Under the pieces are notes generated by a model, which did not search any database, was not told where the DNA came from, and worked only from the letters and a program-made list of their open reading frames with translations. 64,000 bases of DNA. Source: Gnetum montanum. Taxonomy: Eukaryota; Streptophyta; Gnetopsida; Gnetales; Gnetaceae. This document shows positions 34,859 through 46,406 of the stretch, piece after piece (the stretch's first letter is position 1; each line of letters opens with the position of its first letter). The DNA lies in assembly GCA_015680685.1 (NCBI GenBank), contig MNCI01003413.1, forward strand, positions 365,008 to 429,007, given 5' to 3'. Position numbers and translations under genes: made by a program.

Positions 34859-34920
34859 TTGTGTTTTTTTGTGTTCAAATTGGTGGAACTTATTCAACCC
34901 CCCTTCTACATGGTCTTCGA
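34859..34920 (+). mobile_element. Remnant 3' end of a plus-oriented SIRE-like LTR
   Basis: About 60 bp (GGAACTTATTCAACCCCCCTTCTA and following, ending TCTTCGA) corresponding to the last bases of the plus LTR at 8660-8721, directly before a decayed primer site and gag. Confidence 0.6.
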
Positions 34921-34950
34921 GTTTTGAGCTTAACAACTTAGGAGTAAACA

Positions 34951-36200
34951 ATGGAAGGAGCACCATACATCAAGCCGTTCGATGGGATCAACTTCATGTA
35001 CTAGAAGGCTTGAATGCATGGACACTTTAAGTACGTGATGTTTGTAGTATGGGTATTCATCCTAGATGAATTCACTTAACTCATCAAGAGCATATTGGAT
35101 ATAAAAGATAAGATAAGAGATAATCAATTCAAAATTTTCAATTTTAATACATCTTCTATGAAATGCTAGATATGTAGTAGAAGAGTCCATCTGGCCTCTA
35201 AATGCCCTAGTGCTTATAGGTCACAAGAGGAAGACTATAGTGAAGAAAGCAGAGTAAATATCATCTATACAAGTTGGAATGATGAAAAAGAAACTAGCAA
35301 TAAACACAAAGATTCATATCTTTCGTGTATAGTCTTAGTTAATCAAGAACTCATTAATGATCCAATCTTTGAGGATGAAGCTCAAGAAGATAAGAGGCCT
35401 AAGAATATCTACACTAGTTAGGATGATGATTACAACAAAGAGGAAATGGATAATACCTCCATAGGACCACATCTTATTTTCATGACCCTTACTCATGAAG
35501 ATTTCATAATAGAAGTTGATGAATGTGAAGGTACCATTGAAGAAAGGTATGATATACTTTGCAGTGAAATAATATCATTTTAGAACTTATGCATCAAAAT
35601 GAAAAAGTCCTTGCATACTATAGAACTAGAGATAGCTCAACTTAATATGACGTTCTTAAATCTTAAAAAGAAAAACTCAAACCTAAGTGATGAGGTGCAA
35701 AATCTAACCCTTTCCCATAAGCAAATTAACAAAGATTTTAAAGATTTGAAGCTCATCAATAATATGTTAGCAAAAGAGAAGATACTCTACAAGTCAAATT
35801 GAGACAAGGAGAAGATTCAAATAATGAAAGGGGATTGAGAAATCATTTCCACTATGAGACATCTACAAGCACATCAACAAATTGGATATATACACTTAGG
35901 TTCGAACATGAAAACCAAATGAAGAAAACTATGTGTTATTACTATGGAGAATATGAACATAAGCAATCTCATTGCTATTTATAGTTAAAGCATTATAAAT
36001 TAGCTACATATTCTTATAAAAAGAAGCCTAGAAAGACTGTATAGAAAGTTAAAAATTTGGAGACCTAAAGAGAAAAAGTAAGAGGAAGGGATGACTACAC
36101 ATGTTGATAAAAGAACCAGTGATATTGAAGTATTAGAATGCAAGCATGAAGAAACAACCTAAATTAAAATAAAATACTTAAACAAATACATTGATGAAAA
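34951..36200 (+). pseudogene. SIRE-like copia gag of copy 3, decayed
   Basis: ATG at 34951 followed by the family start (GAPYIKPFDGINFMY). The capsid core is mostly deleted: the first zinc knuckle comes only about 210 bp later (35164-35205), with Cys, Cys, His and Cys all present but a TAG between the first two. Acidic and coiled-coil-like stretch at 35520-35800 (open at 35599-35802). Second knuckle at 35934-35975 with its second Cys changed to Tyr by one G-to-A change. No pol follows. Confidence 0.8.
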
Positions 36201-38245
36201 AAAAGGTAAGGATAAAATGCAAGGGAGGTACTCTATAATGGAGGGCCTCATCCTTAATATACTTAATCATGCCAATAGTTAGAAGCAAGTAAGGTAAGAG
36301 ATGGTAGGTATGATTATATTTTTTATTCCTTAACTTGATGAGGTTAGTTTTGATTAGTTAATAATCATGAAAAGAAAATTTTTTGAATGGATGCTATAGA
36401 TTGGAAATCTTTGCAAATCCCAAAGAAATCCCCACTTGATCTTACAAGATGTTGAGATGCAGATGAAGCAAAATAATCATCAAAGCTCTAGTGGTGATTG
36501 ATTGATGAGGGATCAAGAATAAAAAAACACACATGATAAGGTTTGGTAAGTAACACTATCTAGTTCACTCCCTTTTAGTAGGACTATCTCATTTTGTTAT
36601 ATTTTACATTGTTGATTAAAGCATTAGTATTACTTGTTGAACTTGGGACTCAAAGTAAAACATTACTACCTTATTTGTATATTTGTAAGGTCCTAATAGT
36701 TTTTAAAAGAATAAATTGATGAATAGTGATTTGGAAAGTTGTCCAACAACTGTTACTTTGATCCTTAGTTTGACTAATCTTCAAAAACAATGGATGACTT
36801 CACTTGATTATTTAGAAGATTTTCTTTGTTAAAAATTATTATTACAATCATGATTTTTGATATTATACATATCTATGGTATCTTTCTTTTTAAAAATATT
36901 TAAATTATGGAATTCATTGAAAGGTACTGCTAATGGGAGACTTTAATTTCCAAAAGTCTTCAAACTTGATCTTGGCATTGCAATACTAATTTAGTACTAT
37001 GTTGACTACTGTTGTACAATTTGCTGATGATTCTATATTATCAATTGGGAAATTAAGAATGCATCTCTACAAACAAGGAGTAAGATGATTCTCATAGATA
37101 GAATACTATTCTCTTTGCAACAGATGCATTGTATTTAGAGAAGTTGGGAGGAAGTCTTGCACATGTGTAGGGGGAGCCTATCCCTTATCTACAACCATCA
37201 TCTTTTGGGCCACCTGTGTAGGGGAAGTCTTCTAAGACTCATACCAAAGGACACTCATAAAGATTCAAGTAGTAAGACTTCCCACTCTAGAACCCATAGC
37301 AAAATGAGAAAGAAGAGCTTTGTAGATCTAATATTTTTATTAAACTCCAAGGTAAATGTGTAAGTACAAGATTATTTTTGGTAAGTCATTCATTGATATT
37401 TTATCTTGAGAAGTGCTTCTAGGTACTATATTTTTCTTTTTAAGAATCTTGGTGAGAACATGCTTCATCCTTTAAGGTTTTAGGCTTGATAAGTTATATT
37501 TTTTATTATTTATTTATCTTTCCTATGATTTTTTGATAGAATAAAGATATTTCTTTTAGTAGACCTCATAGTTTTTCCTTTTGGTATTTCTATGATGGAT
37601 GTGTACTTACTCTCTCCTTGCAATACTTTTTGTTATTTTTGTTGATGTCCAAAAAGGAGAAGAAATATTATATTGTTGGATTGTTGTTGTTAAGACTCAA
37701 ATTTTTGGTGCTAAGAATCATGGGATATTGTTAATATATTATAGATAGTGAAGAATAATTTTTGTGACTTTGTTTTTATATGAATATAGTCTTCATACTT
37801 ATATGACTAATCTATATTTGATATTTTTAGCATATGCAGTAGATAGTGTTTTTTTTTTTACTAGTAGCTTTTACATGATATTTCCTAGCTACATATTTTT
37901 TTTATCATGGTGTAATGTTTCAAAGATAGTACTTTTTTTTAGTTCTCAGACTTTGGTTTTCAACCTTTGGAATTACATAGAAATACTCTTGGATAGCTTC
38001 TAATTATTTTTGATTTATGAATTAATTGGTTTTGAATTGCAATGTGAACAAATATGGGTAGCTCTTAATGAGACTTACTCTTAATCAACCCTATGTAACC
38101 AATGCTGAAGGATGCATATTTATTATTGATATTTATTTCTTTTTCATCCTTAGCTATATATATTCATAAATATGTTTGTGCCTTTAATTTTTTATCATAT
38201 AATGGTATGTTATTATGATAATCCATTTTCCCAAGTTTTGAACAT
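36201..38245 (+). other. Non-coding 3' region of SIRE-like copy 3
   Basis: AT-rich, no pol motif. Shares with copy 1 the GAGGGCCTCATCC-like phrase near 36240 and an extra purine tract GTCCAAAAAGGAGAAGAA (about 37647-37664), followed by about 600 bp to the terminal tract. Confidence 0.55.
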
Positions 38246-38247
38246 CA

Positions 38248-38295
38248 TCAAAAAGGGGAAGATTGTTGACCTTTTGGTATGTCAAAAGGTCAACA
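38248..38295 (+). repeat. Polypurine tract and 32-bp LTR-end palindrome
   Basis: CAAAAAGGGGAAGAT precedes TGTTGACCTTTTG, a 6-base loop, and the exact reverse complement arm ending at 38295. Left arm plus loop is a plus LTR start; right arm is the end of a minus LTR and abuts the TSD TTTAG. Confidence 0.8.
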
Positions 38296-38300
38296 TTTAG

Positions 38301-39823
38301 AACTATTTAGAACTTCTAATCCAAGGAGTCCCACATTTTATCTACCTTAGATGATATCTCTATGATATATTTTTGGATTTGCAAGATTTTTCTTTGTACT
38401 AATTCATCTAGTAGTGCTTCCTCCTCAAGATCATAGAAATGTACCTTCATTTTACAAATGGAGGGATCTTTGTTGTACTTGTTTGCACTTTTTCTCTTTT
38501 TAAGTTCTTCTTATTCCTTGGCCACTTGATCAGTAAGCCTTTTTATTTGATGGATCCTCATCTCTAACAATCTTCCTTGGGCATAAATCCCAAGAGTCTC
38601 TCTTATTTTGTTTCTAAGTCCATCTATCACATGATGAAGTTATTTCCTTTGAGAAAAACCATGGCCTAGGCATCAATGCAAAAAAGAGTAATACCTACCT
38701 AAGGCTACATTAAGAGATTCATGATTGCTCTATTTCCACCCTTGAATTTGTTTCCTTAAGTTGAACACCCTAGAGTATGTCTAATACTTATCATTGAATA
38801 GCTCTAGCATAGTACTCCATCTATAAATACATTCCAACTCCAAAGACCAATACCAACTTTCTACTTTTCTATAAGTATTTTGGGGAATAGTTTGATTTTC
38901 TACATTTATTTTCATTATTCTACAAGGCACAAGCATCATGGAAGACTTGAAAATGATGTTTTGGATCAACATTACATCATCCTTTAAATTTAGAGATGTT
39001 ATTTATATCAAGCCATTTGATTCAAATATTCCTCTAAGGCCTGGTAGAAATATGAACTACTTCAAAAATATTTATCATGCTTATCATACAAGCAATGGTT
39101 TATCATAGGCATTATATTGATGGTAGTCTCTATCGTGGCCATGTCTCCTATGATGTGGCCAACTATGTCATCTTTTCTTATGATGCTCTTCCTCCTCTTG
39201 TTGTTGTCTATGCTCTTTTCTCCCATCTCTATGATGGGACCTTCTACCATCTTCATCTCTGCCTCGATCATCTCTATGATGGGGTTCTCCTAGTTCTGGA
39301 ACTAGTTCTCCTCTCATTTTGGTTATTTTCCAAGGTTTAACATAATGATTAATAAGTTATGTCATTCTTACCAAAGGGAGAAGAACCATGTGTTGAGATT
39401 ACCCTTTTGGAAATTTTGAGTTATCCTTTTATGATTGTAAAAATACTAAGATTAATACCTACTTACCCTTGGAGGCTTCTTAGTATGCCTCTATTTCAGT
39501 TGGGCCTCTATTGGTTGATACTCTCTAGAGAGGTACTCTATTACTTGATACTCTTGCATGTAGGTTTAAATCCTAGTTTCATGAGAGCTACCATGAGCAT
39601 TAAAGAAAAAGAATGATCAAGAGGTAATACAATGTTGTCTTCCAAATCTCTCTAGTGTAGCTATTCATTCTAATGGAGGATGAAGTTGAAGTTTGGATAA
39701 TAGGATTCTAGTTGTACATAGACTACCTTTATTTGTTAAGGAACCTCATTAGCATCCTTTCTAGGTCAATGATGTCGACTAGATTCATTAGTAGGTGGTG
39801 AATTAGTTTTGTGAGAAGAAGAC
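38301..39823 (-). pseudogene. Family B (Athila) copy 2: gag N-terminal part
   Basis: Minus strand; gag ATG at 39823 (MSSSHKTNS..., matching the MSSSHKSPYL start at 20043). The short frames 39271-39062 and 38972-38781 match the charged middle and the YRKVESWYWSLELE..STMLELFNDKY capsid segment. The left end is the TTTAG target site of the SIRE-like copy 3 insertion; gag resumes at 33760. An ATT microsatellite (39860-39885) separates gag from the primer site. Confidence 0.7.
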
Positions 39824-39858
39824 ATATTAGTTTGTTCTTATATCATGTATCTTAAAAA

Positions 39859-39885
39859 ATTATTATTATTATTATTATTATTATT
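39859..39885. repeat. ATT microsatellite
   Basis: About nine ATT units. A shorter (AAT)n run is at the same element position in copy 1 (20084-20098), so the repeat belonged to the family B leader. Confidence 0.9.
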
Positions 39886-39963
39886 TCTAAGAGATGATGC
39901 ATTTTATAATTTTACAATGACTTTGTATGATTTTGGTACCTAAAAATACTTAGCTAAAATAAT

Positions 39964-39981
39964 TCCTTGGCAACGATGCCA
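39964..39981 (-). promoter_or_regulatory. tRNA-Asp-type primer binding site, family B copy 2
   Basis: Minus strand TGGCATCGTTGCCAAGGA; differs from the Athila site TGGCGCCGTTGCCGGGGA only by transitions. Confidence 0.85.
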
Positions 39982-39982
39982 A

Positions 39983-40847
39983 TGATGAGTAGCAGGCATT
40001 CCCTACATCCAATCATATGAATCACTAACATGTACATGCAATCCAATTAAATTTTTTAGACTATGTTTTACCTAAGTGGCCTATATTCTTATATGGTAAA
40101 AGATATGACTACTAGTCACTATCTTCCCATTCATCATTTCTATAAAATCGTTTGTATGTTTAAGTGTGACTAAGATGTAAGATATTTATTTTCATAATTT
40201 TTATTATCTTCTTTGTCTATAAAATGATTAAATAAAGGAATGTTTGATTATTTAAATTAAATAATTAATTAAATAAACTATCCTAAACTTGGATCATCTA
40301 TTCCCACTTGTTGTACACATCTTGAATGTGTACTAACATTACTATCTTAACAAGGTATTGCTACTCAGTGTATCAGGTATTCACTACTAGGATTACCAAG
40401 CATTAATACATTATGCTCTAAGTCATCATACTCACATTGCAATATAATAAACTATTAATTTCCTAACTACTTGAATGTAAAGTGAATGAAAAGTAAAGTG
40501 CTAGAAAGTAAATTAAATGCTAATCCAAGTGGTGAAATGGAAGAAATTAATCTCAATTTTATTATCATTCATGCAGAAGCATCTAGGTGCATCTTGCATT
40601 TGAATAAAATTTTGTACAATCAATTCAATTCATCTTGCAGTTACTTAGAAGAAATTTTAAGTAAGTATTATAAAGAAAAACTGCAAGAGCTTCGCTACAC
40701 TATTGAAACTATGATGTATAATTCTTATGGCATGCACATATTTATATATTTTGGGTAGCAGGCCCCTCGACACATATGTTTCAATGTATGTAACATGTGT
40801 TGATGAGGCTAAATAAATGTAGCTACATAATTTATGGTTCTTTATCA
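39983..40847 (-). mobile_element. 5' LTR of family B copy 2
   Basis: 865 bp; on the minus strand it begins TGATAAAG at 40847 and ends CATCA at 39983. A TATATAAATA box lies near 40740-40750. The block CTTCGCTACA (near 40690) and the CTTGTTGTAC block match the other gypsy LTRs. It abuts copia gag sequence at 40848, its insertion site. Confidence 0.75.
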
Positions 40848-40849
40848 AT

Positions 40850-41450
40850 AGTTAATTTTGATAGATCTCTAGCTTCTTCAATTGCAGAGATAATTGGATC
40901 AAATCATCTAGCTAGGGTTCAAAATATCTTTGTCACAATCTTAGATTCCTCTAGTTTTTCACATCCATCTTGAAGGCCATTCATAACCTCTTGATCTCAA
41001 CTAATCTATTGGTTAAGTGTCTTTGATTCCTTCATTATGAGGGCCTTGAAATATTTGTTGAGAATTTGTAGCTTGACCATTATGACTTGTTCTAAACCTT
41101 TATAGTCTACTTCTAGAGCATCCCAAGAATGTTTTGCATAAACATACTTTATAATCTTTAGAGAGATTATTTGATCCAAGCTACTTTGAATACTAAAAAA
41201 TGCTCTAGTATCTCTCCTTCTTGTCTTCTTCATATCAAATTTGGCCTTGTCATTAAGAGCTCTAAACTATTGTATGATCTATGATGTCATTAAATCTTGA
41301 TGAGATCAAATCCGAAAAATCTTGAGCAATCAAGAAAGTTTTCATCTTGGTAGCCCAGTACTTCTAATCTTATTTAGTAAAGATAGAAACATGAAGAGAT
41401 ATAATATCAAAATTATTTTATGCCATAATGTGTAGAAGCCTCTATGAATA
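40850..41450 (-). pseudogene. Copia gag (UBN2-like) next to a family C LTR
   Basis: Minus strand. The frame 41233-41006 reads KKTRRRDTRAFFSIQSSLDQIISLKI, then YAKHSWDALEVDYKG and VIMVKLQILNKYFKALIMKESKTLNQ, the capsid core of copia gag (UBN2 family). Upstream, near 41390-41330, YWATKMKTFLIAQDFSDLI is the gag N-terminal segment. Downstream, near 40900-40860, FDPIISAIEEARDLSKL closes the domain. Several stops. The family B LTR interrupts it at 40848. Confidence 0.8.
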
Positions 41451-41451
41451 A

Positions 41452-42628
41452 CCTAAAATTCCAATAATAAAGAAAAGAATTAAGGAACCTAGGATCCTAG
41501 TGAAAAATAGCAAAACTAGAAAAGTATGTAAACTAAAAGAAGAACTATCGAATAAAATTCACTTATTGATTCTATATCATGGAGAGATTTTCTATCTAAA
41601 TACATGCTAAGAATGGAATGAGATAATCATGGGATTTATCTCATTATGATGAGACTTATTAGGGATACAAAAAAATATAGATTTATAGGTAGACCATTCT
41701 ATAAATAACGATGTCTTTAGAATAGAAATGGATTTACATCATTATCCTTTCATTTATGTTATTAGAAGACCTAATACATAGCTTATTAATTAAACAATTC
41801 ATCATTTTACATCTTTCATTATCATGTTATCCATAGTTTACAGTCATTCTTGGTGCCTCTCAATCTTGTTACAAATCTCTTCTTCCTAAAAACTTCTTAG
41901 TATTCTTATTCTTTTCTTAATTCTTTCTTTGGTTACATTTTTATGATGCTTGCCTTTTCCTATTACTCATGACATGTCTTATGGGAATTTTTTCAATTAA
42001 TTAATCTTACATGGGTTGGGCCTTCTTGGGTTCTTCAAAGATCCAAAGCTTGACCTGTTATAGACTATGACCTTACCTGTAGCTTGTTCCTTCTTTGTAG
42101 TCTTTCTTTTACACTCTTTCATAATCTTAAAAATGGTCTTCTATTTCTCTTTAAGAAATTGGACTAGATTACAAATGGCTCATCTTGGATCTTCTTGTCC
42201 TATTTAAGAAACTGGATCCTAACTTCACTTCTTTTTCTTACAAACAACTTGATAAAATTTTGGCTTCTTGGATCATCATTACTAATTTATGAATCATAAT
42301 GACTCCTATCTTTGGTTACATTTCTTAGTACTAATTGTTTTCTTACTTTGGTCATGTACCTTTGATTTCTTATGATTCTAATTCTCATTGTCTTTTGTGT
42401 GATGCTCTATCTAGTATCTTTTCTTATGATTCATTATTACTTGCACATACTATCTTTTTAATCTTTAGATTATTTCTTATCACATCTTCTAATTTTTCAT
42501 GTCACTTCTTATTACTTATGTTTCATGAATAAGGTTGTAGTTATTTGCATGATAAGTCACATTCTTTTGTTATGACTTGTTTATAAGGATTATGAAAAAT
42601 GTTGGATCATTATGAAACTGATGATTGT
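41452..42628 (-). mobile_element. 5' LTR of a family C copia element
   Basis: Composed of a 300-bp part matching 31252-31545 and an 880-bp part matching 21910-22810, in the same orientation, so it is the most complete family C LTR here. The outer terminus is cut at GATGATTGT, about 20 bp before the expected TGTTAGA end. The gag on its left reads on the minus strand, confirming a 5' LTR. Confidence 0.65.
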
Positions 42629-42639
42629 TAGGAACTTTT

Positions 42640-44090
42640 CTAGAAAAGAGAATTCGTTTTTGGGTTGAAAATAGCTAGGTCAAGGCAAGATGTCAAGTAA
42701 TTTTTAGAAAAAATCAGAACACTCTTGATTACTTATTTACTCTTAGATACTACATGGAGTTTGCAGAATGCATAAGAAAAAAGAATTTAATTAATTTTAC
42801 AAAAACATATGATCTAGTGATCTATACAAAACTATTGTTGTGCTTGCATAAAATAGGTCTTCCTTCAAATTTAATTACAACAAATCAAAGGTTGTATGAG
42901 GAAGTGATTATTGAAATTGTATATAGCAATTCAAAGAAAAAATATCAATTCCAAAGAAAAATTAAAGTTAAGTAAGATTTTATACTTTCTCCAACTCTCT
43001 TTAATATATTTATTGATGAAATTTAAGAATGGTTGTAGAATGGGCAAGATAGTCATGTTATCAAAATTGGATCCAAGTAGTGAATCTTCTTTTATATGCA
43101 GATGATCTATTGCAAAAGGTATGCAAAATATGTTGCAAATATTAGGAAATTATTTATAGTCATCTAGTCTTTAGGTGAATGTAGATAAAACCAAATTAAT
43201 GATTTTGGATATAAAGAATACCTATTATAAATTTCATTTGAAGGTACCAATGTGTAAATAGTATATTTTTAAAAAATATTTTGATCTCATTTTTATGGAT
43301 AACTAAATGTGGAGGAAGTGCATCAAAGAAAAAATAGCATAAGATTTCAAGGCTTTGTATGCTTTCAAAAACAAGTGCAAGAATTTAGGACTCTCAACTT
43401 GGATGAACAAAATAAAAATTCAAGCTATCATCTATCCTACTATATTGTATGTATATGTTTTTTGGGAACTTGGACTCAATGTTGAACTTTGGAAAGATAT
43501 TAAAAGAGTGCAAAAAAAAAATTCTTCCTAATGTGTTAAATGTGAAGATGCAAACACCTTACTCAATCTTATTAGTTGAATGTGATTTATTACCTTTAGA
43601 AATAGAAGCCTTATGTCAATTCATTACATACACTTATAGCTTACAGATCACAAGGTAAGAAATATTCTCTAAAGAAGTTCTTAAGGATTCATAAGACAAT
43701 AATTGGTATTTTTAGGGGATGAAATGGTTGAGAAAATGGAATATCTCTTGGAAGGATGTGTAGAAAAATCCTAAGCATATTTACCAACTAGTCAAGTAGA
43801 AAGCTTTAACATAGATGTGGTCTAATGTGAAAGGTAATAGACAATTTTGTTTATACTAAATTAGATCTAATAAACTAAATTTAGAAGCTTACTATCTCTT
43901 AGATGCTATTCTAATCAAGTATTGAAATCCTATTAGCTAGCTTCTCTTAATTTCTCATATTTGAATTAAAAGTGGAAGATGGAATCAACTACCTTGAGAA
44001 AAGCATATTTGTCAATTGTGCAAATCAAGAGCCCTTGAAGATGAGTTATATGTATTTATTTCTTGTCTTGTGACTACCCACTTGAGATAG
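42640..44090 (+). pseudogene. RTE-like LINE reverse transcriptase fragment
   Basis: Non-LTR retrotransposon RT, plus strand, in pieces. 42754-42975: NLINFTKTYDLVIYTKLLLCLHKIGLP, the start of the palm with its catalytic Asp region. 42980-43025: LSPTLFNIFIDEI. Catalytic box YADD at 43095-43106. 43180-43230: VNVDKTKLMILD. 43370-43660: YAFKNKCKNLGLSTWMNKIKIQ..YPTILYVYVFWELG and YSILLVECDLLPLEIEALCQFI. Near 43960-44080 is a terminal Cys/His motif (ICQLCKSRALEDELYVFISC). Order and wording match plant RTE-type LINEs. The endonuclease domain is absent upstream, so it is 5'-truncated, with several frameshifts. No poly(A) or TSD recognised. Confidence 0.8.
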
Positions 44091-44479
44091 CATTATAACA
44101 TTACAACTAAAAACTTGTATAATTTGTTTTATATGATCTCATTAGTACTTGGTCAATTTGTAGAGTGTATCTTTATTTTTCATGAAAATTTAATATTTTT
44201 CCAATGGATCCTATGGGTCTTCATATGTAATAAAGCTTCCATTATGTTTGTACATACTCAAAGGATTTGTACAAAAAAATATTAGATGTGTCTATTATTC
44301 ATGTATACTAAACATGTTTTCTATATAATAACATAGAATAATTATTGGTAACATAAATTAATCATATATACTTTTACTTAATATTTTTCATTTGTTAGTG
44401 TTGTGATGATGGAAGTAGTGAAGATGACCACATATTCAATATGAATCTTGTTAAAATTTCTTCAAAAATTTGAAATTTC

Positions 44480-44820
44480 ATCAAACCACAAGTTTTGGTC
44501 TAATCACCATGAGTTCACCATAAGTGGTGTTTGTGCAAAGAAGAAATAGAGAAAATAATAGAGTATTTACCAATACAAGTGAGCAATGTGTATCTCACAA
44601 GTCATGAAATAGTTACCATGAGTTATGGTTGGCTTGTGATCTATGAAAATATTAACCACAAGTCATGGCAAGCTTGTAGTAAGTTTTTGAGAGTATCAAA
44701 ACTTCACCATGAGTTATGGTTAACTTGTGCGCTATGAAAATATTAACTACAAGTCATGGAAAACTTATGGTAAGTTTTTGAGAGTATCAAAATTTCACCA
44801 CAAGTCATGGTGGCTCTTAA
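44480..44820. repeat. 91-bp tandem repeat with internal dyad motifs
   Basis: ACCATGAGTTATGGTT at 44615, again at 44706, and ACCACAAGTCATGG at 44797 mark an exact 91-bp spacing (about two full units plus flanking partial units). Each unit contains an ACCA..AAGT/AGTT..ATGG box and its near-complement, so the array is also rich in short inverted repeats. Isolated copies of the box occur from 44484. Confidence 0.8.
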
Positions 44821-45594
44821 AAAATTAAATTTTTTAAGATCTAAAAATTGAAATTTGAAGAAATATGAAAAATTATGATCATTTGAGGTCACCTAATTGT
44901 TTAGATGTATAATTTGAACTTGAGATAATTAAATTATAGTAAATTTTGGAGTAAGAATTGAGGTATATTTTAAACTTCTTGAAACAAGATTTTTGAAATC
45001 AGTCTAGTAAGGATTATAAAGTATAATTTAGATTGTAGAAGATAAAGACTATTGATGTCCTACATTATTAGCTACTATGTTAGTTGTTAAGTGATGTTTA
45101 TTAGTTAGATATTAGTTTGTTAGAATTTTTTAATATGATTATTTATTTTTTTGAAATCTAACACCTCTCACCTCATGTCTACTACCCTTGAAAGAAGTTA
45201 TTAGTTTGTTAAAACATTAGTTTTTAGAGAAGATTATAGGTTTAGTATGGATTGTAGTAGGGGTGGGGGTGCTATAATTTTAGTTTTGGTTGTGGGGAAG
45301 GAGGTATGGGAAAAACCATAAATTGATTCATATTTGTTATGTGGGTGATGCATGGTAGATGAGAGTATGCATGACATACATACATAACCATATGAATTGT
45401 TGCAAAATGTGCATATAGGGAAAAATTCTAAATGGTAAAAAACTTTCTAAGTATACATGATAATTAATATGGAATTTATAAGATTAAGTAATCATACACT
45501 CAACTTTGCACTTATTATTGTACATGTGTACCACTTTTCTATGTAGGTTGGTTAACACATCATATTTTTTGTATTATTTAAACATATGTCTCTA
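44821..45594. other. Unassigned AT-rich DNA before the gap
   Basis: No frame or repeat family recognised. A G-rich stretch at 45258-45310 (GGGGTGGGGG, GTGGGGAAGGAGG) is the only compositional feature. Confidence 0.5.
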
Positions 45595-46406
45595 NNNNNN
45601 NNNNNNNNNNNNNNNNNNNNNNNNNNNNNNNNNNNNNNNNNNNNNNNNNNNNNNNNNNNNNNNNNNNNNNNNNNNNNNNNNNNNNNNNNNNNNNNNNNNN
45701 NNNNNNNNNNNNNNNNNNNNNNNNNNNNNNNNNNNNNNNNNNNNNNNNNNNNNNNNNNNNNNNNNNNNNNNNNNNNNNNNNNNNNNNNNNNNNNNNNNNN
45801 NNNNNNNNNNNNNNNNNNNNNNNNNNNNNNNNNNNNNNNNNNNNNNNNNNNNNNNNNNNNNNNNNNNNNNNNNNNNNNNNNNNNNNNNNNNNNNNNNNNN
45901 NNNNNNNNNNNNNNNNNNNNNNNNNNNNNNNNNNNNNNNNNNNNNNNNNNNNNNNNNNNNNNNNNNNNNNNNNNNNNNNNNNNNNNNNNNNNNNNNNNNN
46001 NNNNNNNNNNNNNNNNNNNNNNNNNNNNNNNNNNNNNNNNNNNNNNNNNNNNNNNNNNNNNNNNNNNNNNNNNNNNNNNNNNNNNNNNNNNNNNNNNNNN
46101 NNNNNNNNNNNNNNNNNNNNNNNNNNNNNNNNNNNNNNNNNNNNNNNNNNNNNNNNNNNNNNNNNNNNNNNNNNNNNNNNNNNNNNNNNNNNNNNNNNNN
46201 NNNNNNNNNNNNNNNNNNNNNNNNNNNNNNNNNNNNNNNNNNNNNNNNNNNNNNNNNNNNNNNNNNNNNNNNNNNNNNNNNNNNNNNNNNNNNNNNNNNN
46301 NNNNNNNNNNNNNNNNNNNNNNNNNNNNNNNNNNNNNNNNNNNNNNNNNNNNNNNNNNNNNNNNNNNNNNNNNNNNNNNNNNNNNNNNNNNNNNNNNNNN
46401 NNNNNN
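45595..46406. other. Assembly gap (812 N)
   Basis: A run of N. It hides the outer end of the 5' LTR of the family A element and any target-site duplication. Confidence 0.99.

Larger units (their letters stand above)
33761..38300 (+). mobile_element. SIRE-like copia copy 3 with gag inverted relative to its LTR, perfect TSD
   Basis: The unit 33766-38295 is flanked by TTTAG (33761-33765 and 38296-38300) and interrupts the family B gag. Left: a nearly full minus-oriented LTR (33766 to about 34850). Then about 60 bp of a plus-oriented LTR end, a plus-strand gag and a plus-strand polypurine tract. At the right edge is a short palindrome made of a plus-oriented LTR start and a minus-oriented LTR end. 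Only one insertion event is implied by the TSD, so the interior appears to have been inverted or rearranged afterwards. Confidence 0.75.
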
